The notes beneath the pieces are model-generated. The model worked only from the letters and a program-made list of their open reading frames with translations. It was not told where the DNA came from and ran no database searches. This document shows positions 50,254 through 59,664 of a stretch of DNA of 64,000 bases, piece by piece. Source of the stretch: an uncultured Lentisphaeria bacterium (GTDB lineage Bacteria; Verrucomicrobiota; Lentisphaeria; Victivallales; UBA1829); the NCBI GenBank assembly GCA_905197955.1, contig CAJKAR010000015.1, forward strand, positions 28,164 through 92,163, given 5' to 3'. Numbering within the stretch: position 1 is the first letter of the stretch; every line of letters starts with the position of its first letter. A program made the translations under genes and the position numbers.

Positions 50254-52332
50254 ATGAGAAACTGCATGGAAGAGCTCATGAATGAATCAATCGCATCGAC
50301 TTTGGAATGGAATCGGATACCCGGCGTGTGGGCATCAGCTGAACGGACTCTTGCCTTTCTTGCACGACTGCCGGAGGGCTCGACGGAAATCCGTCTGGCA
50401 GCAGCCTCCGTCTATCGTCTCCGAATCAATGGCAAAGTCTGTGCCTACGGTCCGGCCCGCGCACCGCTGGGATTTGCACGCATTGACCGGATTCCGGTCA
50501 GTGCCAGAGCGGGATCTCTGATTTCGATCGAAGTTGTCGCCTATGCAACAGCCAACTTCTACTATCCGAAACAGGCACCGTTTCTGAAAGCAGCCTTTTT
50601 CGACCGGAAAGAAAAGCTCCTCGGAGCAACCGGAGATGGAATAACCTTTCGCCTTTACCGCCTTCCGTTCCGGCTATGGAATGTCCCGAAACTGACCCAT
50701 CAGCGAGACCTGATGGAACAGTATGATTTTACGCACTCTCCGGATGCCGCGGACTGGTTCCTCCAGCAGAACCCGTCGCTGGAAAACGTGAACGAACAAT
50801 TCATTGCACAAATGCCCAGGCTCATTCCCCGCAGAGCGCCTCTGCCCTGCCTATCTACAATTCCCGAGGCAAACTGCACGGAATCGACAGACCTGGATGC
50901 AAACAAAATCAATCTGGAAGAGAACATTCCAATCAAACTGCTGGACGCCTGCACAATCGGCGGTCGGGGCGATCGTTACTCTCTCTACGATTTCGGCAAG
51001 TTATACAGCGGCTTTCTTATTGCGGAGCTGGAAGCGGAGCAGGAGTCCGAACTGCTCATCGGATGGGATGAACTCCTGATCCATGGGAAATACGATCCTC
51101 ATCGGGCATACTGGGCGAACAATTTCATCCGGATCCGGCTTCCGGCAGGAATGCGAATTGAGTTCGAGAGTTTCGAACCGTATGCGATGCGCTGTGCCGC
51201 GTTTGCGGTACTGAAGGGAAAGCTCCGGATCCATCGGGTTGGTCTCCGAGAATATGCCTTCGATGAGTCGCATATTCAGCTTCATCCGGGAGAAACGGTC
51301 TTCTCCCCGGAAGAAAAAGCCATCTATGCCGCAGCATGTGAAACGTTCCGGCAGAACTGTGTGGATGTCTTTATGGACTGTCCCGGCAGAGAGCGCGCCG
51401 CCTGGCTCTGCGACAGCTATTTCATGGCAGAAGCGGAATATTTCCTCACGGGGCGGACCGATACGGAAGATGACTTTCTGGAAAATTTCATTCTCCCGGA
51501 AAAGTATCCTCTTCCGGAATCGTGGATGCTCCCCATGTGCTTTCCTTCAGACAATCCGCGGAAGACATTTCTTCCTCAGTGGCCCTTCTGGCTCTTCCTT
51601 GAAATCTTTGAAAAAAAGAGGCAGCGCGGCGGAATGGATTTCACGGAAGCGATCCGTCCCCGTCTTTTCCGATTTTTGGAGGGATGTGAACGATATTGCA
51701 ATCGGGAAGGTTTTCTGGAGAATCTTCCCGGCTGGAATTTCATCGAATGGTCGCAGGCCGGAGAATTTTTCCAGGGGGTCCATTTTCCGACTAACATGCT
51801 CTATATGAAATGTTTACAAGAGGCAGGCGCTCTCTACAAGGAGAGTGCTCTTCTGGAGCGATCATGGCATCTGCGCGAAGCCATCCTGCGCTATGCCTTC
51901 GACGGGGCATGGTTTCACGACAATGCGACATGGATCAACGGACAGCTGATCCGAAGCGGGAATATCAGCGAAATCTGTCAGTATTATGCAGACTTCTGCC
52001 TATCCCCCCTACCCGCTGAGCCCGCATATACCGCATGGAAACGGCATCTTCTGGATGGCAGTCATGCGGAAACGATCGTTCCGGCCGCCATGTTCATCGG
52101 CTTAATTCTCCGATTCAAAAGTCTGCTGTCCGCCGGACGCGGAGAACAGTTTCTCCGGGAGAGCACAGCAAAACTCCTCCACATGGCGGAAGAGACCGGC
52201 ACATTATGGGAAAAAGAAACACCGACGGCAAGCTGCTGTCACGGATTTGCCTCGGTTCTTGCGCCGCTTCTCTGGAAGGCTGTGAAAATGAGAGAGAACT
52301 CCGGCTCGGAATCCTCTTTTGCAAACTCATAA
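50254..52332 (+). CDS. GH78-like alpha-L-rhamnosidase, probably cytoplasmic
   Basis: A 692-residue protein without signal peptide. The N-terminal half has the beta-sandwich blocks of GH78 (IRLAAASVYRLRINGKVCAY, GPARAPLGFARIDRIPVSAR). The catalytic (alpha/alpha)6 part carries VDVFMDCPGRERAAWLCDSY near residue 370-390, matching the conserved DCP.RER..W.GD block that supplies the acidic residues. It continues with WNFIEWSQAGEFFQGVHFPT. It would remove terminal rhamnose from oligosaccharides inside the cell. ATG 50278 is an alternative start. The length is below that of many multi-domain GH78 enzymes. The specificity is likely but not certain, since GH78-like folds also include other activities. 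Confidence 0.78.
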   Translation: MRNCMEELMNESIASTLEWNRIPGVWASAERTLAFLARLPEGSTEIRLAAASVYRLRINGKVCAYGPARAPLGFARIDRIPVSARAGSLISIEVVAYATANFYYPKQAPFLKAAFFDRKEKLLGATGDGITFRLYRLPFRLWNVPKLTHQRDLMEQYDFTHSPDAADWFLQQNPSLENVNEQFIAQMPRLIPRRAPLPCLSTIPEANCTESTDLDANKINLEENIPIKLLDACTIGGRGDRYSLYDFGKLYSGFLIAELEAEQESELLIGWDELLIHGKYDPHRAYWANNFIRIRLPAGMRIEFESFEPYAMRCAAFAVLKGKLRIHRVGLREYAFDESHIQLHPGETVFSPEEKAIYAAACETFRQNCVDVFMDCPGRERAAWLCDSYFMAEAEYFLTGRTDTEDDFLENFILPEKYPLPESWMLPMCFPSDNPRKTFLPQWPFWLFLEIFEKKRQRGGMDFTEAIRPRLFRFLEGCERYCNREGFLENLPGWNFIEWSQAGEFFQGVHFPTNMLYMKCLQEAGALYKESALLERSWHLREAILRYAFDGAWFHDNATWINGQLIRSGNISEICQYYADFCLSPLPAEPAYTAWKRHLLDGSHAETIVPAAMFIGLILRFKSLLSAGRGEQFLRESTAKLLHMAEETGTLWEKETPTASCCHGFASVLAPLLWKAVKMRENSGSESSFANS

Positions 52333-52475
52333 ATCCGTAGAGAATCCGTACAGATCGCCGACATCGGAATGGATCCGGAAAGTCTGAAACAATTTTTGGA
52401 AACGATCTTGAAAAATCCTGATTCCGGATTACTGTAAGACGTATCTGCGCATGAAAATCAGATGAGGAAATACGA

Positions 52476-53045
52476 ATGACGAATCTTACGATGCAGTTTC
52501 TCCGGAAGCCGCTGACAACCGGCGCGATCTGTCCGAGTTCCCCGGATCTTTCCAGACTCATGGCAAGCAATATCGGCATTGAAAAGGCAAAAGTGGTCGT
52601 GGAACTTGGGCCCGGCACAGGAGCGATCACCCGCTTCATTCTGGAAAAACTGCAGAAGGAGAGTATCTTTTTTGCTGTTGAACTGAACGAATCGGTTCTT
52701 CCGGTTTTCAAGGAACGTTTTCCGGATCGGGATATTTACAATGAAAGCGCCTCGAATCTGCCGGAAATTCTGAAAAGACGAGGTCTTTCCACTGCAGATG
52801 TCATTCTTTCCGGGCTGCCCTGGGCATCGTTTTCCAGCGCTTTGCAGGATGAGATTCTGACGGCAATTCTTAAAGCTCTTCCGGAAGGCGGAGCTTTTGC
52901 CACCTTTGCCTATCTTCAAGGGACAATTCTTCCAACGGGGATCAAATTCCGTAAAAAACTGAAGCAGTATTTCTCCCGGGTGGAGACCTCACGAATCGCA
53001 TGGCTGAATATTCCACCGGCGTTTGTCTACCGCTGCTGGAAGTGA
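52476..53045 (+). CDS. SAM-dependent methyltransferase (phospholipid N-methyltransferase/KsgA-like)
   Basis: A 189-residue class I methyltransferase. Start FLRKPLTTGAICPSSPDLSR is typical of PmtA-like phospholipid methyltransferases. Motif I is VVVELGPGTGAITRFIL, then FFAVELNESV (acidic residue after strand 2) and DVILSGLPWASFSS, which corresponds to the motif IV NLPW/GLPW. It may methylate phosphatidylethanolamine or another lipid. rRNA dimethyltransferases share the signature but are longer. GAGGAAA lies seven bases before the ATG. It is convergent with gatB. Confidence 0.82.
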   Translation: MTNLTMQFLRKPLTTGAICPSSPDLSRLMASNIGIEKAKVVVELGPGTGAITRFILEKLQKESIFFAVELNESVLPVFKERFPDRDIYNESASNLPEILKRRGLSTADVILSGLPWASFSSALQDEILTAILKALPEGGAFATFAYLQGTILPTGIKFRKKLKQYFSRVETSRIAWLNIPPAFVYRCWK

Positions 53046-53197
53046 CTCATTTCCAATACCTTCAATTCATTCAGAGATACTGTTCTCTATACTATTTCTC
53101 TTCTCTGCATCTCATCTCTTTGGCATTGGCGCATGCAGAGATTCTTCCAAGCGTCCCGATCAGATGAAGTATCTGGACCGTTTCTCCCGGATCCATA

Positions 53198-53231
53198 TTT
53201 TCCGGTCTGAGTTTCTACACAGACCGGAAAA
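53198..53231. repeat. Perfect 12-bp inverted repeat between convergent genes
   Basis: TTTTCCGGTCTG (53198-53209) and its exact complement (53220-53231), separated by 10 bases, lie in the 232-bp gap between the methyltransferase and gatB ends. The arm polarity (T at the outer left, A at the outer right) is opposite to that of an ordinary terminator, so its role is unclear. Confidence 0.6.
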
Positions 53232-53277
53232 CAGAGAAAAAGTTTTATGGAGAAGAGTCTGGAGCGAACAAGATCGA

Positions 53278-54720
53278 TCAGGAAAGTTTTTCCGTCAGCA
53301 TCTTCAGCACCATCTGCGGATTTGCCTTTCCGCGACTGGCTTTCATCACCTGTCCAACAAGATACTGAATGACCGCAGTTTTTCCATCTTTAAACTGTTG
53401 CACCTGGTTTGGATTTGCCGCAATGACCTGATCGACAAAACCGGCAATGGCAGATTCATCGGATACCTGGATAAGTCCTTTTTCTTTGACGATCACACCC
53501 GGTTCTTTTCCGGTCTGGAACATCTCTTCGAAAACAGTCTTAGCGATCTTGCCGTTGATCGCTCCGGACTGGATCAGATCAACCATTGCGGCAAGGGATT
53601 CCGGACGGATTTTACAGTCAGCAAGTTCCGTTTTTGATTCGCCAAGAAGTCTCATAAAATCACCGATGATCCAGTTTGCCACCAGTTTCGGAGCCTTGGA
53701 GACCTTCGCGGCGGCCTCAAAATAATCGGCGAAATTCTTATCCAACGTCAGTACATGCGCATCATAAGGCGTAAGGGCAAAATCCCTGACATAACGTTCC
53801 CGTTTCTGTTCAGGCAGTTCGGGAAGGGAGTTCCGTATGGCAGCGATTTCCTCATCAGTCAGAAAAACAGGCATGAGATCGGGCTCGGGGAAATAACGGT
53901 AATCATTGGCATTTTCCTTACCGCGCATAAGATAGGATTCACGGGTATCATCATTCCAGCCGCGGGTTTCCTGCTCAATCTCCTCGCCGGATTCCAGCAT
54001 GACGATCTGGCGTTTGATCTCATAGTTGATTGCGCGATGAACCGCACTGAAACTGTTGAGATTCTTGAGTTCGACTTTTGTTCCGAATTTTTCATCGCCT
54101 TTGTGACGGAGAGAAATATTGACATCGCATCGCATCTGTCCTTTTTCCATATCACAGTCGCCGATATCCCCGTACTGCATGATCTGCTTGAGAGCGGTCA
54201 GATACGCATACGCCTCATCCGCGCTTCTCATATCCGGCTCGCTGACGATCTCCATGAGAGGCACTCCGGCACGATTGAAATCGACACCGGTGCAATCTCC
54301 AAAATGAACCGATTTTGCCACATCCTCTTCGAGATGAATTCGAGTCAGACCGATATATTTATCCGCCATTTCCTCCCCGGAAAAGCCTTTTCCGCAGATA
54401 TGGATTTTTCCTGCGAGACAGAACGGCATATCATACTGAGTCAGCTGATAATTTTTCGGCATATCGGGATAGAAATAACTTTTCCGGTCGAACTTGCTTT
54501 TATTGGGGATCCGGCAGGAGGTCATCAGTCCGGCGGCGACAGTTTTGCGAATAGCTTCCCGATTGGGATTCGGCAAGACACCGGGATGTCCCATGCAGAC
54601 GGGACAGACATTCGTATTAGGTTCCGCACCATATTGATTCGGGCATTTGCAAAACATTTTGGAAGCTGTTTTCACCTGAACATGCACTTCCAAACCGATG
54701 ACTGCTTCATATCCGGCCAT
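53278..54720 (-). CDS. gatB: Asp-tRNA(Asn)/Glu-tRNA(Gln) amidotransferase subunit B
   Basis: A 480-residue subunit of the GatCAB complex that converts mischarged Glu-tRNA(Gln) (and often Asp-tRNA(Asn)) to the amide. Blocks: YEAVIGLEVHVQVKTASKMF, CPVCMGHPGVLPN, KSYFYPDMPKNYQLTQYDMP, the family signature DFNRAGVPLMEIVSEPDMRS, and EKGQMRCDVNISLR. The C-terminal YqeY-like helical domain ends VLKMLTEKLS. AGGAG lies nine bases before the ATG. gatA and gatC are not in this window. No irregularities seen. Confidence 0.97.
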   Translation of the reverse strand: MAGYEAVIGLEVHVQVKTASKMFCKCPNQYGAEPNTNVCPVCMGHPGVLPNPNREAIRKTVAAGLMTSCRIPNKSKFDRKSYFYPDMPKNYQLTQYDMPFCLAGKIHICGKGFSGEEMADKYIGLTRIHLEEDVAKSVHFGDCTGVDFNRAGVPLMEIVSEPDMRSADEAYAYLTALKQIMQYGDIGDCDMEKGQMRCDVNISLRHKGDEKFGTKVELKNLNSFSAVHRAINYEIKRQIVMLESGEEIEQETRGWNDDTRESYLMRGKENANDYRYFPEPDLMPVFLTDEEIAAIRNSLPELPEQKRERYVRDFALTPYDAHVLTLDKNFADYFEAAAKVSKAPKLVANWIIGDFMRLLGESKTELADCKIRPESLAAMVDLIQSGAINGKIAKTVFEEMFQTGKEPGVIVKEKGLIQVSDESAIAGFVDQVIAANPNQVQQFKDGKTAVIQYLVGQVMKASRGKANPQMVLKMLTEKLS

Positions 54721-54937
54721 GGAAAAAATCTCCTGTTAAATTCAAGCTGTACAATAGCGCAAAAACGGGTCTGATTCAAGTTAAAAAAATGAAAAAAGAG
54801 AAGAAGAAATCTCCAGAATTCTTCTTACGGCTCCCATCTTCCAAAGAATAAAACTGCCAGCTCTGACGGAATCAAACGACCAAGTTAGATTCTGTTCACA
54901 CTATTGGCTTTTTCTGTATTGCTACGATATTGCCTAC

Positions 54938-55720
54938 ATGAAAATCACGAAAGAACAATAGGAGAAAATCAAAAAATATTTGCCTTGCTAACGCGGGAAT
55001 GGGAACATGAGCTGTCTCGAAGTGGAGAATGCGATCTTGTATGTCACAGGAAACGGCTGTAAATGGAAGCATTGTCGAAAAGTTATGAAAATTGGCATAC
55101 CGTTTATATTCGAATAAATCGCTGGAACAAAAATGGAGTTCTTCAACGTTTTTTGAAGAATTGCAACGGGAAAATATCATAAAACTCAAATAGAAAGCTG
55201 AGATCCTCTGCAGCACAAGCATTAAAGAACATCTTCATTCATGAAACTGGTACAAAAAATGAGAAACAAAATTAATTAGACGTTCCCAAAGAGGACTTTC
55301 AACAATAATTTATATGGGCTCCGCATCTGACCTTATGCCTGTTTCATTCTCTCTTTCAAGTCGGAATGCCAGTGATGAAGCAGGAGGACGAAGATTGTTT
55401 GTTAAGCCTTACTTCTCATGCAAAAACTCATCGCTATCTGATTATGGATCAAGCTTATGAAGGGATAAAACTCATCTTTTAGAAATCAATCGTGGATATG
55501 TTACAGTTATTCCTCCGAAGTGGAATAGAAAATACACTTTGGAATATAACAAGAGACTTTATAAGCGAAGGAATACGCTCGAACGTTTTTTTTGCGAATC
55601 AAGCACTTTTGCAAAATTTTTACTTGTTATGACAAATTAGATATTATATTCGCTGAATTTATTTTGCTTGTTATGATCATAGATGCAATAGAGGAACAAA
55701 CTCTAATAAAATCTCTATAA
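54938..55720 (+). pseudogene. Decayed IS5-family (DDE) transposase remnant
   Basis: Translation of the plus strand shows fragments of an IS5-type transposase spread over several frames with in-frame stops. Fragments are MKITKEQ then a stop, ENAILYVTGNGCKW, SYENWHTVYIRINRWNKNGV, HRYLIMDQAYEGIKL, GYVTVIPPKWNRKYTLEYNK, RLYKRRNTLERFF and KHFCKIFTCYDKLDIIFAEF. Their order matches the intact family (N-terminal DUF4096-like helix-turn-helix, then the DDE domain with the Tyr/Arg/Glu region). At least two frameshifts and several stops make it non-functional. It is AT-rich compared with the neighbouring genes. I could not identify convincing terminal inverted repeats. Confidence 0.85.
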
Positions 55721-56058
55721 TTATTCCTTTGGGAGAACATTGTCTGCACCTTATAGAAATCTTCCACAAAGATATACTGACGATCAAGTATCCTCCTTCT
55801 CATTACGGTATATTCTGCATTTTCAAATGAATTTTTTTGTTCAGTATTGAATTTAAAAAAAATGCAGATACATTGTTCTGGGATCTTGGACTTTCGAGAA
55901 TAAAATCTGGAATGGATGAAATAAGGCCATCTGACAGTTCAAACAGGGTCTTCGTCCTCCAGGAAATCGGAAGTCCATAACAAAAACGCCTGCAAGACAG
56001 AATCTGCCATGAAAAACAGGGAGAGAATCTGGCGGGAACAAAACACTGGAGGATAACA
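55721..56058. other. 338-bp AT-rich gap, no gene seen
   Basis: Lies between the IS5 remnant and the transthyretin-like gene. Open frames on the minus strand reach 95 codons but have no family resemblance. It may hold the remains of the IS end and the promoter of the following gene; neither could be defined. Confidence 0.5.
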
Positions 56059-56484
56059 ATGCGAAAACATCTTATTCTAGCCACCTGCATTGCAGGGATC
56101 TGTTTCTGTACATTTGCGGCCTCTAAGTCGACTCCTGTGGAGAAATATCAACTGAGTACCCATATACTGGATGTCAACCTGGGCACTCCTGCCCCAGGAG
56201 TGCCTATTATTCTCTTCCGGCAGGACGCCGATGGAATTTCGTGGACTCGCATCGCGAAGGGGGTGACGGATCGCAACGGCAGAATCAGTAATTTTCTTCC
56301 CTCTGGCAAATCCAACAGCGGAATCTATAAACTGAGATTTGAAACTGGAAATTATTTCAGAGACCAGAAAATCAACTCTATTTATCCATTTGTGGAAATA
56401 GTGTTTGAAATCAAAGACAATACTCATTACCATATTCCTATTACGATATCAGCGAATGGCTATACGACCTATCGCGGGAACTGA
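56059..56484 (+). CDS. Secreted transthyretin-like protein (5-hydroxyisourate hydrolase family)
   Basis: A 141-residue protein with a signal peptide (LILATCIAGICFCTFAAS) and the complete transthyretin-like domain: YQLSTHILDVNLGTPAPGVP (catalytic His of the family), TDRNGRISNF (conserved Arg), VEIVFEI and YHIPITISANGYTTYRG (second His). The hydrolases end in YRGS. Here the end is YRGN, so the final Ser is replaced. Family members hydrolyse 5-hydroxyisourate in urate breakdown, and exported forms are known. No other purine gene is nearby. It stands alone between two insertion sequence remnants, suggesting acquisition or isolation by rearrangement. Activity is therefore uncertain. Confidence 0.85.
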   Translation: MRKHLILATCIAGICFCTFAASKSTPVEKYQLSTHILDVNLGTPAPGVPIILFRQDADGISWTRIAKGVTDRNGRISNFLPSGKSNSGIYKLRFETGNYFRDQKINSIYPFVEIVFEIKDNTHYHIPITISANGYTTYRGN

Positions 56485-56947
56485 TTCACCGGGAATTTGG
56501 CAGTAATTTTATTGTCTATTCAAAAGTTAATCTGGAGTTTTCTTGAAATTACCAGAAGAGATTATTATTGTTTTATATGTTTGCAAAAGTTACGACTTCA
56601 TCTGACGATTTATAATATTTTCTTTTGGTCTTGGAGGTCGTTACTATACTACAACATTTTCTCTTCTCTAAGAGACAAGGAATCTTAGGAATGTCTGTAT
56701 CGGCGTTTTTCATAGCAATACATTCTGCTGAACGAACGTGATTTATGATATCCCCGGAGTCATTCTTCCAGATCATGTTGTAGACTCTCAGAGGATTCGC
56801 AGCTCTTTTTCCGAAAAGCAATTCGATATAAAACCAAAGGAATCGTCTCATGAAATCTCTCACCAAATCCATAAAGAATCTGAAATAAAAGGGCGATTCG
56901 CATATTGAAGAAGAGACTTTCGCTTCCCGTTCAGGCGTGTTGATAAC
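56485..56947. other. 463-bp AT-rich gap next to the IS256 element, no gene seen
   Basis: A minus-strand open frame runs from inside the IS into this stretch (57277 to 56573), but its N-terminal half is antisense to the transposase and the rest has no recognisable family. I see no convincing gene, RNA or hairpin here. Confidence 0.5.
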
Positions 56948-58324
56948 GTCCGGAAAATTGTGCACATTTTGAAAGAAGGCTCTTGAAAAAGACCTGTTTG
57001 TTTCCTGATTGATTATAGTGACCCAACCGTAATCAAAAGGAAGGAAAAACAGACCATGAAAAATGTAGCGCAAGAAAACGGAATGGCAATCTCCGGAGCG
57101 ATTAAAATCGATAAAAAAGAGATTCGGACGCATCTTGACGGACTGGTTCGGCAGTCTGTCGAGGATACGCTGAATGCGCTCCTGAATGCGGAAGCTGACG
57201 CGATCTGCCAGGCTTCGAGATATCAGCGCAGTCCGGACCGGCAGGATACGCAGGCCGGGAGCTACAAACGTAGACACCAGACGAAAGCGGGTAAAGTGGA
57301 ACTTCGTGTTCCCCGTTTGCGAACATTACCCTTTGAAACGCAGATCATTGAGCGTTATAAGACGAAGCAAAGCAGCATCAAGGAAGCTTTGATTGAGATG
57401 TATCTAGCGGGAGTATCCGTTCGGCGCGTGGAGGATATTACAGAAGCCCTGTGGGGAGCAAAGGTCAGTTCCAGTACGGTCAGCGAATGAAATCAAAAGA
57501 TTTACGGCAAAATTGAGGAATGGCGAAAACAGCCGATTACCGGCGAACATCCGTATGTTTTTGTCGATGGAGTTTATCTGAAGCGAAGTTGGAGCGGAGA
57601 GGTTCAGAACGTTTCTGTTCTGGTCACGGTCGGAGTGAACGATGAGGGATACCGCGAAATTCTTGGCGTTGCGGAAGGCTCCCGGGAAGATAAGGAATCC
57701 TGGAGTAATTTCCTGCGTTGTTACTTGAAAGAACGAGGTCTCAAAGGAGTGAGTCTGATCGTTTCGGATAAATGCCTGGGGTTATACGAGATCATCGGCG
57801 ATTTTTTCCCCGAGGCCAAATGGAAAAGCTGCATTGTTCACTGGTATCGAAATGCTTTCACGATGTGTCCGAGGAAACATCTTCATGATGTCGTGGCAAT
57901 GCTTAAGGCAATTCATGCTCAGGAAGATAAAGAAGCCGCTCGGCAGAAGGTGGCGCTTGTGGTCAGAAAATTTCAGGTTATGAAGCTGGAGAGGATCGTA
58001 AATTTTATAAAAAACAGCGTAGAGGAAACGTTGACATATATGGACTTCCCGTATGAGCACTGGAGCCGATTACGGGCAAATAATGGTCTTGAACGTATTA
58101 TGAAAGGGATTCGCCGTCGAACCCGAGTGGTCGGCAGTTTTCCAGATGGATATTCGGCTATGATGCTGGTTGGTGCCAGGCTCAGACATATTTCAATAAC
58201 AAAATGGGGGACTCGGCAGTACATGACCACTTGTAAACTTTACTAAGGTGATGTAAGGGAACTGTGACAAGTCACGTTTGTGATCTGTAATCATTCAGAA
58301 ACAAATGTGCGCAAAATTACGGAC
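56948..58324 (+). mobile_element. IS256-family insertion sequence, about 1.38 kb
   Basis: It encodes one mutator-type transposase frame bounded by imperfect inverted repeats. The left end GTCCGGAAAATTGTGCACAT (56948 onward) matches the complement of the right end, GTCCGTAATTTTGCGCACAT (reading back from 58324), at 18 of the first 22 positions. No 8-9 bp target duplication is obvious, so the element may be old or the flanks rearranged. The transposase has an in-frame stop. Confidence 0.8.
57056..58246 (+). pseudogene. IS256-family transposase with a single in-frame TGA
   Basis: One continuous frame of 396 codons, the usual family length, is interrupted only by TGA at 57488-57490 (after SSTVSE, where relatives have SE followed by Leu or another residue and NQK). 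N-terminal part: RQSVEDTLNALLNAEADAIC, GSYKRRHQTKAGKVELRVPR. Catalytic part: YVFVDGVYLKR (first Asp), IVSDKCLGLYE (second Asp), CIVHWYRNAF and ANNGLERIMKGIRRRTRVVG (Glu). GGAAGG precedes the ATG. Unless the stop is read through, the protein is split before its catalytic domain. Confidence 0.85.
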
Positions 58325-58413
58325 ACTACTCGGCCCCTACTCTACCGGACAGAATATCTGCAAATTTGATGAGAAAAATTCCGAAAAAAAATCTTTTTTT
58401 TTGATTTTCCCCC

Positions 58414-58443
58414 TTGACAGAAATGTGAAGCACCCATTATAAT
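58414..58443 (+). promoter_or_regulatory. Consensus sigma-70 promoter of the 58488-63782 cassette
   Basis: TTGACA (58414-58419), 18 bp, TATAAT (58438-58443): both hexamers are perfect. Transcription should start near 58450, so the ATG at 58446 cannot be the regulator's start codon. Confidence 0.75.
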
Positions 58444-58465
58444 ATATGAAGCATTATATAAAGCA
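58426..58465 (+). repeat. Repeats TGAAGCA/TAAAGCA overlapping the promoter
   Basis: TGAAGCA at 58426-58432 and 58447-58453 (21 bp apart) and TAAAGCA at 58459-58465. They overlap the spacer and the transcription start, a position fitting autoregulation by the GntR protein. Confidence 0.4.
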
Positions 58466-58487
58466 CCAGAAAAGATGGAGAAAGAAA

Positions 58488-59648
58488 TTGTTTGATCCAG
58501 TCTATCACAAGATTGTTGAAAAAATGCGAACCTGCATTCGCAACGGAGAGCTCTCCGGAAGGCTCCCCGGCATCCGTCAGCTCGGCAAACAGTTCAGTGT
58601 GAATCCGGCGACGATAACCAAAGCTCTCCGTATTCTGGAAGAAAAAGGTTATGTATCAATTGTTCCAAAACTGGGAGCTTTTGTCATTTCGAAAGGGAAC
58701 ACGGTCATAACCCATACACTTGGAGTCATTTGCATTCGTCAGAATGGAGAATTTGATGAGAGCGAACAGCGTTATCTCCGAAGTCTTTATCATTATTCCC
58801 CCTATACCGTATCACAGATCGCGGCAGAGATTGACTCGGAAGCCGAACAGCAAGGGTTTCACGCAATCCTCATTCATATTGGAGCAGAGCAGTTACGGCA
58901 GAATCCGGCTTATCTCACCACTCTTCCGGTAGATGGAATGATATTCATTTTCTCATCACTCACCTATGAAATCGCCGAAATTCTGAAGAAGAAGCATATT
59001 CCATTTATTTCGACCAACGCCTGTTACAGCATATCGGAAGTCAATTACATTGATTTCAACATGGTTCAGGGAATCGGAGATCTTCTGAGCCTTCTTCTGG
59101 CACAAGGCTATACACGGATCGCATATTTTGCACCCGCCGGAAAATACGGATTCAAACAACGCATCTACAATATGTTCCGCAAGAAGCTCGGTAACCTGTT
59201 TCATGAAGAGTTCTTTGTAACAGGAAGCGATTCTTCTGGAGAGGAATCAACTCTGGAAAATGATCCCGAACGAATTTCCGCCTGCGCGGAAAAGCTGCTC
59301 TGCGGGACAAAGGACGTGCCTGAAGTGATTCTCTGCAATGCAGATCTAGCAGATCTGCTGGAAACAATGATTCGCCGTTATGCCCCCCGTCTTCCGCACG
59401 CCATCCATGTAGCACAGATTACAATTGATCCGAAGCAGCAGACCATCGGCATTATAGGAAACGCGAAAGAACTGTTTCAAAAAGCAACAAGACGCCTGAT
59501 TTCCGTTATTCAGGAAGATGATGATTCCGTTATTCAGCAATGGCTTCCTGTTCGCATCCTCTGGCCGGAAAACACCAACATCCGCATGGAGACTGCTGCC
59601 AGCGAAAATGAGTTTTCCATGAGTAAGAAATATCAATCCCTACAATAA
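58488..59648 (+). CDS. GntR-family regulator with LacI-type sugar-binding domain
   Basis: A 386-residue protein. The start is set at TTG 58488: GGAG (58477-58480) lies seven bases upstream, the ATG at 58446 lies before or at the transcription start, and the resulting N-terminus FDPVYHKIVEKMRTCIRNGE fits GntR proteins. The helix-turn-helix runs to residue 75 (LSGRLPGIRQLGKQFSVNPA, TITKALRILEEKGYVSIVPK). The sensor half contains QIAAEIDSEAEQQGFHAILI, VDGMIFIFSSLTYEIAEILK, LLAQGYTRIAYFAPAG and IIGNAKELFQKATRRLI. It heads the fifth cassette, with the prepilin-like gene 16 bp downstream. Confidence 0.87.
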   Translation: MFDPVYHKIVEKMRTCIRNGELSGRLPGIRQLGKQFSVNPATITKALRILEEKGYVSIVPKLGAFVISKGNTVITHTLGVICIRQNGEFDESEQRYLRSLYHYSPYTVSQIAAEIDSEAEQQGFHAILIHIGAEQLRQNPAYLTTLPVDGMIFIFSSLTYEIAEILKKKHIPFISTNACYSISEVNYIDFNMVQGIGDLLSLLLAQGYTRIAYFAPAGKYGFKQRIYNMFRKKLGNLFHEEFFVTGSDSSGEESTLENDPERISACAEKLLCGTKDVPEVILCNADLADLLETMIRRYAPRLPHAIHVAQITIDPKQQTIGIIGNAKELFQKATRRLISVIQEDDDSVIQQWLPVRILWPENTNIRMETAASENEFSMSKKYQSLQ

Positions 59649-59664
59649 TAAAGGAAATTGCATC

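Noticed and set aside
49681..50279. Open frames of 162 and 182 codons in the divergent AT-rich region
   Set aside because: Phe/Lys-rich products of AT-rich DNA overlapping promoters; no family resemblance.
56573..57277. Minus-strand open frame of 234 codons next to the IS256 element
   Set aside because: It crosses the IS end and is antisense to the transposase; the part outside the IS could not be linked to a family.
58446..58487. Upstream ATG start for the GntR regulator
   Set aside because: It lies three bases after a perfect TATAAT and before the expected transcription start; TTG at 58488 has a proper ribosome site.
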